Origin: Gardnerella vaginalis
GTDB taxonomy: Bacteria; Actinomycetota; Actinomycetes; Actinomycetales; Bifidobacteriaceae
Length of the DNA: 64,000 nucleotides
Assembly (NCBI RefSeq): GCF_040427915.1
Contig: NZ_JBETXJ010000002.1
Span: 62,001 to 126,000, forward strand
Reading direction: 5' to 3'
Shown here one piece after another: positions 7,798 to 17,226 of the stretch. Positions within the stretch are counted from its first letter, which is position 1, and each line of letters opens with the position of its first letter. The notes below the pieces were generated by a model that was not told where the DNA came from, did not search any database, and saw nothing but the letters and a program-made list of their open reading frames with translations. A program made the translations under genes and the position numbers.

Positions 7798-9498
7798 ATG
7801 GCAGCATTTAGTTCGTTAACAGAAAGACTTTCTGGCGCATTCAAACACTTGCGCAGAAAAGGGAAATTATCCGACGCAGACATCGACGGCACGATTCGTG
7901 AAATTCGCCGTGCGCTTTTAGACGCAGACGTAGCTCTAGATGTTGTGCGATCATTTACCGCTAAAATTCGCGAGCGCGCACTAGGCGAGGAAGTTTCTAG
8001 CGCGCTGAATCCTGCTCAGCAAGTTGTGCGAATTGTAAACGACGAGCTTACAAACGTTTTGGGTTCAGGCGTTGATAGACCGCTGAACTTTGCAAAATAT
8101 CCACCAACTGTAATCATGCTTGCTGGTTTGCAAGGCGCTGGTAAAACAACACTCGCTGGAAAGTTGGGCTACTGGCTTAAGGATTCGGGTCATACGCCTT
8201 TGCTTGTTGCGGCGGATTTGCAACGTCCTAACGCTGTTACGCAGCTTGAAGTTGTTGCAGAGCGTGCAGGTGTGGCGATTTTTGCGCCAGAGAGAGGCGT
8301 GCAAAGTGACGGCGGTAGCGAAGTTGTTTCGGCTGGTTTAGCCACTGGAGACCCTGTTAAAGTTGCGCGAGATTCCATTGACTACGCGCGCGCAAAAATG
8401 TACGACACGGTTATTATCGATACCGCTGGTCGCCTTGGCGTGGACGATGCTCTTATGCAGCAGGCGCGCGAAATTCGCGATGCTGTTAATCCGCAAGAAA
8501 TTCTGTTTGTTATAGACGCCATGATTGGTCAGGACGCTGTTCGCACCGCTCAAGCGTTTAACGAGGGCGTTGACTTTACGGGCGTTGTTCTTTCTAAGTT
8601 AGATGGCGATGCACGAGGCGGCGCTGCATTATCTGTTGCAAGCGTTACAGGAAAGCCGATTTTGTTCGCTTCTACTGGCGAAGGTTTGAAGGATTTTGAG
8701 ATTTTCCATCCAGATAGAATGGCTTCAAGAATCCTCGACATGGGCGATATTCTAACGCTTATTGAGAATGCGCAAAAGCAGTTCGACGAGGAAGAGTCTC
8801 GAAAAGCTGCCGCTAAAATATCTGAAGGAACTTTTGGACTAGACGACTTTTTGGATCAGCTTCAGCAGGTTAAAAAGCTTGGTTCTATGAAGAAGATTCT
8901 TGGTATGATGCCTGGAATGGCAGCGCACAGGCAGGAACTTGAACAGTTTGACGACCGCGAGATAGACCGCACAGAGGCGATTATTCGTTCGATGACGCCT
9001 AAAGAGCGCAAAGACACCAAGATTATTGATGGTTCTAGGCGCGCGCGCATCGCAGCTGGCGCAGGCGTTCCAGTTTCTGCAGTGAATGCGCTTTTGCAAC
9101 GCTTTGAGCAAGCAGCTAAAATGATGAAGCGCATGAGCAATGGCGGCGGCGCAGGAATGCCAGGAATGGGCGGAATGCCTGGGTTTGGCGGTCCTGGCGG
9201 AAAGTCGAAGCGTAAAGACAAGAAGAGCAAGAAAAAGGGTGGAAAGTCTGGTAATCCTATGCGTCGCGAGGCCGAGGAGCGCGCGCTTAGAGAACGCTTG
9301 TCTGGAAATTCTTCTGCGAATAGTGCAAATGATGACGCGAATGGCGAGTCTGCTTTTATGAAGAAGAAGCAGGATTTGCCTAATAATTTGCCAGAAAATC
9401 TTCAAAATCTTATGAGTGGCGAAGGCGACTTTGCTGACGAAATGCCTGATTTACCGCCTAATTTGGGCGGCGGACTCGCAGGTCTTTTCGGCAGATAA
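7798..9498 (+). CDS. ffh: Signal recognition particle protein Ffh
   Basis: The SRP54 GTPase binds 4.5S RNA and signal sequences and delivers ribosomes to FtsY at the membrane. The N domain occupies residues 1-95. The G domain has GLQGAGKTTLAGKL (P loop), DTAGRLGVDD and LSKLDGDARGG. The Met-rich M domain starts near residue 325 (LGMMPGMAAHRQ, MMKRMSNGGG). At 566 residues it exceeds the usual length of about 450, because of a Gly/Lys-rich and acidic C-terminal tail after residue 450. No 4.5S RNA gene was recognised in the window. Confidence 0.97.
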   Translation: MAAFSSLTERLSGAFKHLRRKGKLSDADIDGTIREIRRALLDADVALDVVRSFTAKIRERALGEEVSSALNPAQQVVRIVNDELTNVLGSGVDRPLNFAKYPPTVIMLAGLQGAGKTTLAGKLGYWLKDSGHTPLLVAADLQRPNAVTQLEVVAERAGVAIFAPERGVQSDGGSEVVSAGLATGDPVKVARDSIDYARAKMYDTVIIDTAGRLGVDDALMQQAREIRDAVNPQEILFVIDAMIGQDAVRTAQAFNEGVDFTGVVLSKLDGDARGGAALSVASVTGKPILFASTGEGLKDFEIFHPDRMASRILDMGDILTLIENAQKQFDEEESRKAAAKISEGTFGLDDFLDQLQQVKKLGSMKKILGMMPGMAAHRQELEQFDDREIDRTEAIIRSMTPKERKDTKIIDGSRRARIAAGAGVPVSAVNALLQRFEQAAKMMKRMSNGGGAGMPGMGGMPGFGGPGGKSKRKDKKSKKKGGKSGNPMRREAEERALRERLSGNSSANSANDDANGESAFMKKKQDLPNNLPENLQNLMSGEGDFADEMPDLPPNLGGGLAGLFGR

Positions 9499-9549
9499 TG
9501 CAGATAATGTGAAGAACGCAGATAACCATATAATACGAATAATCAGTAG

Positions 9550-10632
9550 ATGATTTACGCTATTTTACTTGCGATTTTACTTGTTGCACTTGTTTTGCTT
9601 CTAGCTTGGCAGCTACTTAGGTGGCTGCCAGCTGGAGCGGATAGACTAAAGCCACTGCCATATGTTATTGCATTGCTTCCAATTGCGCCGTTTTGCGCTG
9701 CGCTTGGGCTAGTCGCCAGCGCTGTGGCTGCAGTTGCAACACGATCGCAAAATGAATTTTATAAATCTTATTTATTTTTGTGCGTAGCATATACGCTGTT
9801 ATTCGTAATCTCTTTAAAATCGTATACGCCGTATTTAGCAGTAAGATTGCTGCGAATAAAACAGGAAAAATCGCCAGAATCATCACTAGAATTATCACTA
9901 GAAAAATCGAGAGAAATCCGCGTTATGACGCTTAATTGCAGATATGGTCGCGCAAACGCAAGTCAAATAATAAAGTTAGCAAAAACGCATAAAATCGATA
10001 CGATTCTTTTACAAGAAGTAAGCAAAAAACTTGTAAAAAACCTTGAAAAACTTGGGATTAAACACGATTTTGCGCATGTGCAATTGGGAAGCGCGAACGG
10101 ACATGAAAATGGCGGCTTTAACGCGATTTATACGCGACTAAGCAATGTTAAATCTTTTGGTAAGTCTATTAAGATTGATGCAGCAAACGTGCCAATTGTT
10201 ACGGCGGTTACTTGCGACTCATCCGCGGAAAATCTTTTAATAACATTCGCTTCGGCGCATCCAAAGTCACCTATGCGCGGATGTGCTGCTTGGAGCAGCG
10301 GAATAATGGCTCTTGCAAAAATCGGAGAAAATCATAATGAAAACAACGTCAAAGACGTCAAAAAAGTCACAATAATCGGCGGAGACTTAAACTCCACTCC
10401 AGACCACCCAAGCTTTAGAGCGCTACTAAAATCAGGCTTTTTAGACTCATCAATGCAAATCGGCAAGCGACTAAAGACTTGGCCAACGTGGCAAAAATGG
10501 CCGAATCTTGCACTTGACCATGTGCTAGTAAAATCAACAGGATGCACAGCTAAAGCCACAGAGCAACGCGCGATTCGCGTGGATGGAAGCGACCACTTTG
10601 CGTTAATCGTTTGCGTTTCAATCCACATCTAG
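9550..10632 (+). CDS. Membrane-anchored endonuclease/exonuclease/phosphatase-family protein
   Basis: A 360-residue protein with three predicted membrane segments in residues 1-100 and an EEP-fold catalytic domain after residue 120. The catalytic signatures are present: TLNCRYG, ILLQEVSKK (metal Glu), IGGDLNSTPDHP (Asp/Asn pair), LDHVLV and GSDHFAL (final Asp-His). This domain family includes DNases, phosphodiesterases and sphingomyelinases, and the substrate cannot be told from sequence. The initiator ATG at 9550 has only a weak ribosome binding site and follows ffh by 51 bases, so co-transcription with ffh is plausible. Confidence 0.8.
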   Translation: MIYAILLAILLVALVLLLAWQLLRWLPAGADRLKPLPYVIALLPIAPFCAALGLVASAVAAVATRSQNEFYKSYLFLCVAYTLLFVISLKSYTPYLAVRLLRIKQEKSPESSLELSLEKSREIRVMTLNCRYGRANASQIIKLAKTHKIDTILLQEVSKKLVKNLEKLGIKHDFAHVQLGSANGHENGGFNAIYTRLSNVKSFGKSIKIDAANVPIVTAVTCDSSAENLLITFASAHPKSPMRGCAAWSSGIMALAKIGENHNENNVKDVKKVTIIGGDLNSTPDHPSFRALLKSGFLDSSMQIGKRLKTWPTWQKWPNLALDHVLVKSTGCTAKATEQRAIRVDGSDHFALIVCVSIHI

Positions 10633-10633
10633 C

Positions 10634-11105
10634 TCTATTCCTCACGGCTATTAGTAGCCGCTCGGCTGATTTGGCACATAAAGTCCACTGGACTTTATGC
10701 TTGAGCCAAATCACGCTTTGAAGGAGCTTGAAATGCGTTATGCAATTTCAAGCTCAGTCAAAGCGCTTCTTCACGCGAATAACTATGCTCTTTGCATACA
10801 ATACCCCACTAAGTCAGGTAGAGATTCGAGATTTTTCGCAGCGAAAGAGGCGAGCCTCAGCGCCGAAGGTGGTGACTCGCCGAGAGAGCAAGAAAAATCG
10901 AGAATCTCAGGCGATTAAGCTATACGCAATTGTTCAAGCATGTAAGAGGGCTGGGTGATTCTTGGTCGAACAATATAAGAGCGGCAGCCGATACCAAATA
11001 ATCCAATGAGCCGCCACTACAAACAAACTTCAACCCAAAAACAAAATCAAAGCCAAATCGGAACAACCGCAACAACAGACTACACGTAAGAGGCAGAGCG
11101 TTGTG
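10634..11105. repeat. Long mosaic element, copy B
   Basis: Nearly full copy of the element at 1222. It holds the CGGCTA/TAGCCG hairpin, the covarying hairpin at 10667-10713, the GAGCTTGAAAT/ATTTCAAGCTC hairpin at about 10714-10765, the GAGATTC hairpin at about 10824-10912 and the same body. The only open frames inside it are not conserved between copies. With the next module it fills the gap between the EEP gene and rpsP. Confidence 0.8.
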
Positions 11106-11245
11106 CGAATCGACGACTTCGAGCTGCATAGCGCGCGAGAAGTCACCTCGATTCGCTGAGCCGCTTAAATGTAAAGTCCAGTGGACTTTACATGCGGCGA
11201 AGACGTGAGCGCGGCTAATCCGCGCGAGCGCAGAAACACCCAGCC
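11104..11245 (-). repeat. Mosaic module X, inverted copy
   Basis: Module X recurs in the other orientation at 13643-13792. It runs from CGAATCGACGACTTCGAGCT to a terminal GAAACACCCAGCCCTC at about 11227. It contains the covarying hairpin at 11160-11198: outer GCCGC/GCGGC, TTAA bulge, inner arms ATGTAAAGTCCA/TGGACTTTACAT around one G. Confidence 0.8.
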
Positions 11246-11481
11246 CTCAGCAACAGTAAACAAGGAAAATCCGCTCACATCTTCGCTTGACTTTGTACCA
11301 AAATCGACACAAATTACGTACATTATTAGCAAAATGCATAGTCCACACAATCAGCCATAATAGAAAAGTTATTCGCGTGAATCGAAGCCCTCTTATCGAC
11401 CACGCGAGGAACAGTGGAACTCGCAAGGAGTGCCCCACACCCGAGCGAAATTCTACGACTCTAGTTATAAGGAGAGCCATT

Positions 11482-11943
11482 TTGGCAACCAAGATTCGTC
11501 TTAAGAGATTGGGCAAGAAGTTCTACGCCTTCTATCGCGTTGTAATTTCTGATTCACGCAACAAGCGTAACGGCAAGTCCATCGAAGAGATCGGCATCTA
11601 CGATCCAAACAAGCAGCCATCTTTGATTCAGATTAAGTCTGACCGCGCACAGTACTGGCTTGGCGTTGGCGCACAGCCAACCGAACCAGTGTTGAAGCTG
11701 CTAAAGATTACTGGCGATTGGCAGAAGTTCAAGGGTCTTGAAGGTGCAGAAGGCACTTTGAAGACTGGCGAAGCTGGTCCAGACGCACAGGCTCGCGTTG
11801 AGGCTGTAGAAGCCGAAGCTCAGAAGCTTAAGGCTGCTAAGTCCGAAGCCGCTGCAAAGGCTCAGGCTGCTGCAGAAGCCGCTAAGAACGAAGCTGAAGA
11901 AGCTCCAGCAGCAGATGCTGAAGCCGAGGAAAAGGCTGAGTAA
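11482..11943 (+). CDS. rpsP: Ribosomal protein bS16, long-tailed
   Basis: Small-subunit ribosomal protein; the conserved part is residues 1-85 ([47 protein letters not shown]). The remaining 65 residues are an Ala/Glu/Lys helix-forming tail, a feature of many actinobacterial S16 proteins. No ATG fits: the start is TTG at 11482 with GGAGA six bases upstream, and earlier in-frame codons would add sequence unlike S16. It heads the rpsP-khpA-rimM-trmD operon. Confidence 0.95.
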   Translation: MATKIRLKRLGKKFYAFYRVVISDSRNKRNGKSIEEIGIYDPNKQPSLIQIKSDRAQYWLGVGAQPTEPVLKLLKITGDWQKFKGLEGAEGTLKTGEAGPDAQARVEAVEAEAQKLKAAKSEAAAKAQAAAEAAKNEAEEAPAADAEAEEKAE

Positions 11944-11945
11944 TT

Positions 11946-12179
11946 ATGCTGGCTCAAGCTGTGGAACATCTCATTAAAAACATCGTTGATTTTCCAGATG
12001 ACGTGTCCGTGCGTTCTCACGAAAACGCTCGCGGCGAACTCTTGCGCGTGCGCGTAAATCCAGAAGACATCGGTAGAGTTATTGGAAGAAACGGTCGTAC
12101 CGCTAATGCCATTCGTGTTGTTGTACAGGCTTTAAGCCGCCACAACGTTCGCGTAGACATTATGGACGTACGTAAGTGA
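11946..12179 (+). CDS. khpA: KH-domain RNA-binding protein KhpA
   Basis: A 77-residue single KH domain, with the GxxG loop in IGRNGRTANAIRVVV (about residues 41-55). KhpA proteins bind RNA, often as partners of KhpB/EloR. It starts two bases after the rpsP stop, and its stop codon overlaps the first possible rimM start. The position between rpsP and rimM is standard for actinobacteria and firmicutes. Confidence 0.92.
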   Translation: MLAQAVEHLIKNIVDFPDDVSVRSHENARGELLRVRVNPEDIGRVIGRNGRTANAIRVVVQALSRHNVRVDIMDVRK

Positions 12180-12772
12180 GATTGAACGTGGCTAAAAACC
12201 AACTTTTTGACGACCCTCAGCAAGGTTCAAACAACCTACTGAGGGTTTGTCGTATTGGAAAAGCGCAAGGACTAAAAGGCGAAGTCACTGTCCAAATTTT
12301 TACCGACGAACCTTATGAGCGCTTTAAAGCAGGCAATGTGCTTTACACGCAAGACGGCGAGCGCGAGTTTACAATCGAGTCTGCGCGAACGTTTAAAAGC
12401 CGTTGGATTTTGCTTTTTGAACAAAGTCTAAATCGCAACGATGCAGAGGCCTTAAACGGCTTGGAGCTTTACACTAAGGCTCAAAGCGCGCAAGAGTTAG
12501 AGCAAGAAAATGCTTGGTATATTAAGGATTTGGTGGGTCTTAGCGCGCGCATTTGTGAGAATAATTCACTTGGAGTTGCGCCGCGTGAAATCGGCAAAGT
12601 CGTAGACGTTATTGATGGTGCTCAATCATTGCTTAAAATCCGACTTTCAACTCCTGTTGGCGATGATAAAACTGCGCTAGTGCCTTTCGTTCAAGCACTG
12701 GTTCCAGAAGTTAATCTTAAAGAAAAATATTTAACTTTAGATCCTCCAGGTGGATTAATCCCAGGAATCTAA
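12176..12772 (+). CDS. rimM: Ribosome maturation factor RimM
   Basis: Assembly factor that binds bS19/uS13 during 30S head maturation. The N-terminal barrel LLRVCRIGKAQGLKGEVTVQIFTDEP and the PRC-like C-terminal barrel (WYIKDLVGLSARI, IGKVVDVIDGAQSLLKIR, LVPFVQALVPEVNL) are both present. The frame opens with GTG at 12176, overlapping the khpA stop. A second GTG at 12188 has a better-spaced GTGAG and may be the true start. It is the third gene of the rpsP operon. Confidence 0.93.
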   Translation: MRLNVAKNQLFDDPQQGSNNLLRVCRIGKAQGLKGEVTVQIFTDEPYERFKAGNVLYTQDGEREFTIESARTFKSRWILLFEQSLNRNDAEALNGLELYTKAQSAQELEQENAWYIKDLVGLSARICENNSLGVAPREIGKVVDVIDGAQSLLKIRLSTPVGDDKTALVPFVQALVPEVNLKEKYLTLDPPGGLIPGI

Positions 12773-12804
12773 AACACATGATTTAAGCTTAAAGGCTTTA
12801 TAAA

Positions 12805-13608
12805 ATGCAAATCGACATAATCTCCGTGTTCCCTGAATATTTTCGCATGCTAGATCTGAGCTTGCTTGGTAAAGCGCAAGATAATGGCTTGCTTAAAATC
12901 AACGCGTATAATCTTAGAAAATGGACGCATGACGTTCATCAATCGGTTGATGATACGCCAGTTGGTGGCGGCGCTGGAATGGTTATGAAGCCAGAAGTGT
13001 GGGCGGAATGCCTTGATGAGCTGCTTTATAATGGAGATGACGCCGATAATGACGATAACGGCACAGTTCTAATCTTCCCAAACCCTTCTGCCCCACTGTT
13101 TTCGCAAAAAGACGCTACACAATTAGCAAGCGCAAAGCGACTCGTATTTGGGTGCGGACGCTATGAAGGCTATGACGCGCGAATCCCAGAATACTATAAA
13201 TCGCGCGGAGTAGATGTGCGCGAATATTCCATTGGCGACTACGTTCTTAACGGCGGCGAAGTGGCTGTTAGCGTTATGCTAGAGGCCATTACGCGCTTGA
13301 TTCCAGGCTTTATGGGTAACCCAGAGTCGATTGTTGAAGAGTCGTACACTGGCGCGGATGCGATTCTTGAGCATCACCAATACACTCGTCCCACAACTTG
13401 GCGCGACATTAGCGTGCCTGCGATTCTTACTTCGGGCGACCACGCTAAAGTGGATCGATTCCGCAGAGATGATGCACTAGCGCGCACGAGCCAGATTAGA
13501 CCAGATTTGATTGAGAAACTTGATTGCAAATCGCTTAGTAAGCAGGATAGAAAAACTCTGATTAGCCTTGGGTGGGAGGTTTCTGGCGATTCACCAAAAC
13601 GCGTGTAA
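12805..13608 (+). CDS. trmD: tRNA (guanine-37-N1)-methyltransferase
   Basis: SpoU/TrmD-class knotted methyltransferase that makes m1G37 in tRNAs and so prevents frameshifting. Visible family motifs are MQIDIISVFPEYF, DDTPVGGGAGMVMKPE, the knot segment FGCGRYEGYDARI with YSIGDYVLNGGE, and the C-terminal domain with WRDISVPAILTSGDH and IRPDLIEKL. The 267 residues match the family. It lies 32 bases after rimM and is the last gene of the rpsP operon. No clear terminator was seen before the following repeat block. Confidence 0.96.
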   Translation: MQIDIISVFPEYFRMLDLSLLGKAQDNGLLKINAYNLRKWTHDVHQSVDDTPVGGGAGMVMKPEVWAECLDELLYNGDDADNDDNGTVLIFPNPSAPLFSQKDATQLASAKRLVFGCGRYEGYDARIPEYYKSRGVDVREYSIGDYVLNGGEVAVSVMLEAITRLIPGFMGNPESIVEESYTGADAILEHHQYTRPTTWRDISVPAILTSGDHAKVDRFRRDDALARTSQIRPDLIEKLDCKSLSKQDRKTLISLGWEVSGDSPKRV

Positions 13609-13642
13609 AATTTAGCTGCGCTAGCGCGGTTTCTTGTTTGAT

Positions 13643-13792
13643 GTTGCGTGAGGGCTGGGTGTTTCTACGCTCGCGCGTTACATCGCGCTCACGCCTTCGC
13701 CGCACGTAAAGTCCACTGGACTTTACGTTTAAGCGGCTCAGCGAATCGAGGTGACTTCTCGCGCGTTATGCAGCTCGAAGTCGTCGATTCGC
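13643..13792 (+). repeat. Mosaic module X, direct copy
   Basis: It starts near GAGGGCTGGGTGTTTC and ends near GCAGCTCGAAGTCGTCGATT. It contains the covarying hairpin at 13699-13737: outer GCCGC/GCGGC, inner arms ACGTAAAGTCCA/TGGACTTTACGT, bulge TTAA. Compared with the copy at 11160 the inner arm carries a paired T-to-C and A-to-G change. Confidence 0.8.
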
Positions 13793-13799
13793 ACGCAGG

Positions 13800-13940
13800 T
13801 TAGCTGCGCTATTCCGAACGGCTATTAGTAGCCGTTCGGCTGATTTGGCATGTAAAGTCCACTGGACTTTACATTTGAGCCAAATCACGCTTTGAAGGAG
13901 CTTGAAATGCGTTATGCAATTTCAAGCTCAGTCAAAGCGC
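13800..13940. repeat. Mosaic element, copy D (left part only)
   Basis: Left third of the long element: CGGCTA/TAGCCG-type hairpin, covarying hairpin at 13841-13887, and the GAGCTTGAAAT/ATTTCAAGCTC hairpin at about 13888-13940. Its last bases overlap the rsmD stop codon. Together with module X it fills the 13609-13927 gap between the convergent trmD and rsmD. Confidence 0.8.
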
Positions 13941-14515
13941 GTAGCTTGAATGAACATTACGATAGTTTCGCCATAGTTGCGCGTGTCGAAAATCTCCCAC
14001 CCAGCACAAATCTTAGGCGCAACACTGCGCGCGCTACGCTCTAAAACAATAAGCGTGTCAGCTGCGGCACTTACAACGCCCCTACTAACCATATTCTCAA
14101 TCAAAAGCTCAACTTGCTCTGTCTCTAATGCGTACGGCGGATCTACAAACACCAAATCGAAAGCTTCGCCGCTGTAGTCTTGTACGAACTGCTCTGCGCG
14201 TCTTTTATTTACGCGAGCGCTTAAATCTTCACTCCACGCGCCTTGACTTTGTAGTACTTTAACAGTTTTTGTTATTAACGCCGCCGCAGCAGCGTTCGCC
14301 TCTACGCACACGAGTTCTTTTGCGCCCCTAGAAATCGCTTCTATGCCTAACGCCGCGGTTCCAGCGAATAAGTCGAGTACGCGAGCGCCATCGCATACTC
14401 CCCATGAGTCGAGCCTAGAAAAAATCGCCTCTTTTGTGCGATCTGTTGTTGGTCTTGTACATGACTTTGCGGCGCATAATTGTGTGCCTTTAAATCTTCC
14501 TGCAATTACGTGCAT
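13928..14515 (-). CDS. rsmD: 16S rRNA m2G966 methyltransferase RsmD
   Basis: SAM-dependent rRNA guanine-N2 methyltransferase. The N-terminus MHVIAGRFKGTQL, the SAM site VLDLFAGTAALGIEAISRGA (residues 44-64) and the catalytic VDPPYAL motif (about 122-128) are all present over 195 residues. It is convergent with trmD and divergent from the nucleoside hydrolase. No strong ribosome binding site is seen, and the 3' end runs into repeat DNA. Confidence 0.93.
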   Translation of the reverse strand: MHVIAGRFKGTQLCAAKSCTRPTTDRTKEAIFSRLDSWGVCDGARVLDLFAGTAALGIEAISRGAKELVCVEANAAAAALITKTVKVLQSQGAWSEDLSARVNKRRAEQFVQDYSGEAFDLVFVDPPYALETEQVELLIENMVSRGVVSAAADTLIVLERSARSVAPKICAGWEIFDTRNYGETIVMFIQATRFD

Positions 14516-14584
14516 GTTTCAAGCATATCATTTTAAATTATTTAGACTTGTGTCGAATTTTGTTATTGATATACTTGGAACGGT

Positions 14585-14610
14585 CATTTGTTTATTTATA
14601 TAAACAAATG
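14585..14610. promoter_or_regulatory. Perfect palindrome between rsmD and the nucleoside gene group
   Basis: Ten-base perfect arms CATTTGTTTA and TAAACAAATG surround a 6-base A/T centre. It lies about 105 bases upstream of the -10-like TATAAT at 14715-14720 and about 70 bases upstream of the rsmD start. With no T run it is more like an operator than a terminator. The HTH-PfkB protein encoded nearby is a candidate binder, but that is a guess. Confidence 0.4.
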
Positions 14611-14714
14611 TTGCTTAGCACAGGTTTCTGACGATTTATCCCAAACTACGCTAAACAATGAAGTTTGCTAAAAAGCCTAAGCATAAAATATATAAATCCC
14701 AACTACAACTGACA

Positions 14715-14720
14715 TATAAT
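14715..14720 (+). promoter_or_regulatory. -10 element of the nucleoside hydrolase gene
   Basis: A perfect TATAAT lies 21 bases before the ATG at 14741, followed by the ribosome binding site AAGGAG. No convincing -35 hexamer is present at 16-18 bases upstream, so the promoter may need an activator. Confidence 0.45.
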
Positions 14721-14740
14721 TAAACAACTAAGGAGCTAAA

Positions 14741-15679
14741 ATGACCACAATCATTCTAGATTGCGATCCAGGTCATGACGACGCTATGGCTATTCTGCTA
14801 GCGCTTGGCAATCCAAACATTGATTTGCTTGGTGTAACAACAGTCGGCGGAAATCAGAGCCTAGAAAAGGTGACTTACAATGCGCGAGCAACGCTAGAAA
14901 TGGCACATGCTACAAATATCCCTGTGCACGCAGGCTGCGACCGCCCAATGATCCGTCCTCTAGAAGTTGCTGCTGCTGTTCACGGAGAAACCGGCCTGGA
15001 TGGAGTGACTTTGCCAGAGCCGACTCGTCCTTTAGATGAGGGACACGCAGTAAACTGGATTATTGACACAATAATGAGTCATGAGCCAGGCACGATCACA
15101 CTTGTACCAACTGGACCTCTTACAAACATCGCTATGGCAGTTCGCTTAGAGCCACGAATCGTTAGCCGAGTTAAGGAAGTCGTTCTCATGGGCGGCGGCT
15201 ATCACGTTGGCAATTGGAGCGCAGTTGCAGAGTTTAACATTAAGGTAGATCCTGAAGCCGCTCACGTTGTGTTTAATGAAGATTGGCCTATTACAATGGT
15301 TGGTCTTGATTTAACTCATCAGGCACTTTGCACTCCAGAAGTACAAGCTAGGATTGACGCTATCGGTACGCCTCTTTCTGCTTTTGCAAGCGGATTGATG
15401 GACTTCTTCCGTAAGGCATACAAGAACAACCAGGATTTTATCGACCCACCAGTTCACGATCCTTGCACGGTTGCATATTTGATAGATCACAGCGTTGTAC
15501 AAACTCGTAGATGCCCTGTAGACGTTGAGATTAAGGGAGATTTGACGCTTGGCATGACGGTAGCAGATTTGCGTGGACCAGAGCCATCGGCTGACAAGTG
15601 CCATACTCAAGTGGCAACTAAACTCGACTTTAACAAGTTCTGGGATTTGATTATTGACGCTTTAAAAGAATTGAAATAA
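14741..15679 (+). CDS. Ribonucleoside hydrolase (inosine/uridine-preferring family)
   Basis: Hydrolyses the N-glycosidic bond of ribonucleosides to free base and ribose. The calcium-binding DCDPGHDDAMAILLAL (residues 7-22), MGGGYHVGNWSAVAEFN and the C-terminal HDPCTVAYL mark the family; 312 residues is the normal size. Substrate class (RihA, RihB or RihC type) cannot be fixed from sequence. It is followed 28 bases later by an MFS transporter and then, convergently, by an HTH-PfkB sugar or nucleoside kinase. Together these suggest uptake of a nucleoside, cleavage and phosphorylation of the ribose. Confidence 0.92.
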   Translation: MTTIILDCDPGHDDAMAILLALGNPNIDLLGVTTVGGNQSLEKVTYNARATLEMAHATNIPVHAGCDRPMIRPLEVAAAVHGETGLDGVTLPEPTRPLDEGHAVNWIIDTIMSHEPGTITLVPTGPLTNIAMAVRLEPRIVSRVKEVVLMGGGYHVGNWSAVAEFNIKVDPEAAHVVFNEDWPITMVGLDLTHQALCTPEVQARIDAIGTPLSAFASGLMDFFRKAYKNNQDFIDPPVHDPCTVAYLIDHSVVQTRRCPVDVEIKGDLTLGMTVADLRGPEPSADKCHTQVATKLDFNKFWDLIIDALKELK

Positions 15680-15707
15680 TTGAGGTAATTGAAAATAGAG
15701 GTTAATT

Positions 15708-17129
15708 ATGACTGAGGTTTCATCTAAAAAACCATCTATGCTGGATAAGGGTGGACGATCAATCGTAGCGCTTATGGTAGCGCTGCTTGTCGCGATTTTC
15801 GCATTCCAGCTTAACGCATCTATGCTTTCTCCAGCTCTAGCAACAATGACTCGCGAGCTTAAAACAACGGATTCTCAAATCGCCTTAACGCAAACAGTAT
15901 TCTTTACTGCAGCAGCATTATTCTCGCTGTTCTTGCCGCGTTTAGCTGATCTTGTTGGACGAAAAAAGGTTCTTACTGGGATTTTAATCTCCACTATTTT
16001 GGGTTGTGCAGTGAGTGCTATTGCGCCAAACGTAACAGTTCTTATGATTGGACGAATCCTTCAAGGAGCAAGCGGACCAGTTGTGCCAATGTGCTTGATT
16101 ATGCTTCGCGTGCGCGTTAGCGAAGAAAAACGCTACGCAAAGCTAATGGCAATTCTGACTTCTGTGAACGGCGGTATTGCAGGCGTTGATGCGCTTCTTG
16201 GCGGCTGGCTTGCAGGAAACTTTGGCTTTAGATCCGTATTCTGGACTATGGCAGCCATTGGTATAATCGCTGTTCTTTTGGTTGCTTTCTATGCTGAAGA
16301 ATCCCATGCTCAAGATACTCCAAAGATGGATTGGGTTGGAGTTGTAACCCTTGGCATAGCATTCCTAGCAGCATATCTTGCTATCAACGAGATTGGTAAA
16401 CTTGCTGGCGCTAATTTGAGTCTTGTAGCAGGTCTTGTGATTCTTGCAGCAGTATTCTTTGTAGTGTTCTGGAACGTAGAGGGCAAAAACTCTGCTCCTC
16501 TTGTTTCTACAAAATATATGAGTCAGCGTCGCACTTGGGGCTTGCTTTCTTGCACACTTCTTACTATGACTGGCGTATTTGCAATTATGAACGGCGTTGT
16601 TCCACAGCTAGCTCAAGACGCTAAGGCTGGCGCTGGAATGGGTGCGGACATCGTAAGCTTCGCAACTCTTACCCCTTACGCAATCATCGGCTTCGTGTTT
16701 GGACCTGTTGCGGGTATGCTTGCTGCAAAGTTCGGGTATCGTCTGGTGCTGCGTGCTGGAATTCTTGTGAGCGTTCTTGGCGTGGTATTTGGAATTTATG
16801 TTGCAGCCTCGCCTTCTGTTTGGGCGCTTGTAGTGCTTTCTTTGTGGCTTGGTATAAGTTATGCTGGCGTTGCAAACATTATGCTTAACGGTCTTGGAAT
16901 TGTGCTTTCGCCAAAGGATAATCCTGGATATTTGCCTGGAATGAATGCTGGCGCGTTTAATCTTGGTGCAGGCTTGAGCTTTGCGATTCTTTACGCTGTT
17001 ATGACTAATTTTGTACAATCTGCTGGAGCATCAGCTGGATATATTGCTTCGATGGTTGCTGGAATCGTGCTACTTGCTTTGGCGTTTGCATGCTCGTTCT
17101 TGATTCCTAAGCCAGAAGATTGCGAGTGA
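15708..17129 (+). CDS. MFS transporter, probable nucleoside-related permease
   Basis: A 473-residue integral membrane protein with 12-14 hydrophobic segments. The MFS motif A appears as RLADLVGRKKVLTG after the second segment. The length fits the 14-segment DHA2-like branch. The ATG at 15708 follows AGAGG and the gene shares a transcript with the nucleoside hydrolase, ending at a strong terminator at 17167. Transport of a nucleoside or ribose is inferred only from this neighbourhood; drug:proton antiport is the alternative typical of the branch. Confidence 0.85.
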   Translation: MTEVSSKKPSMLDKGGRSIVALMVALLVAIFAFQLNASMLSPALATMTRELKTTDSQIALTQTVFFTAAALFSLFLPRLADLVGRKKVLTGILISTILGCAVSAIAPNVTVLMIGRILQGASGPVVPMCLIMLRVRVSEEKRYAKLMAILTSVNGGIAGVDALLGGWLAGNFGFRSVFWTMAAIGIIAVLLVAFYAEESHAQDTPKMDWVGVVTLGIAFLAAYLAINEIGKLAGANLSLVAGLVILAAVFFVVFWNVEGKNSAPLVSTKYMSQRRTWGLLSCTLLTMTGVFAIMNGVVPQLAQDAKAGAGMGADIVSFATLTPYAIIGFVFGPVAGMLAAKFGYRLVLRAGILVSVLGVVFGIYVAASPSVWALVVLSLWLGISYAGVANIMLNGLGIVLSPKDNPGYLPGMNAGAFNLGAGLSFAILYAVMTNFVQSAGASAGYIASMVAGIVLLALAFACSFLIPKPEDCE

Positions 17130-17166
17130 TTCACTAATCAATCACCAGAAAATAACAGAATAAACT

Positions 17167-17199
17167 AAGACCGCAGTTTTTTAGCTGCGGTCTTTTTAT
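17167..17199 (+). terminator. Rho-independent terminator after the MFS gene
   Basis: A 10-bp perfect stem (AAGACCGCAG / CTGCGGTCTT) with an 8-base T-rich loop is followed by a T run. It closes the hydrolase-MFS transcript. Confidence 0.9.
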
Positions 17200-17226
17200 A
17201 TAAAAAACGGAAATTCTCACGACTTT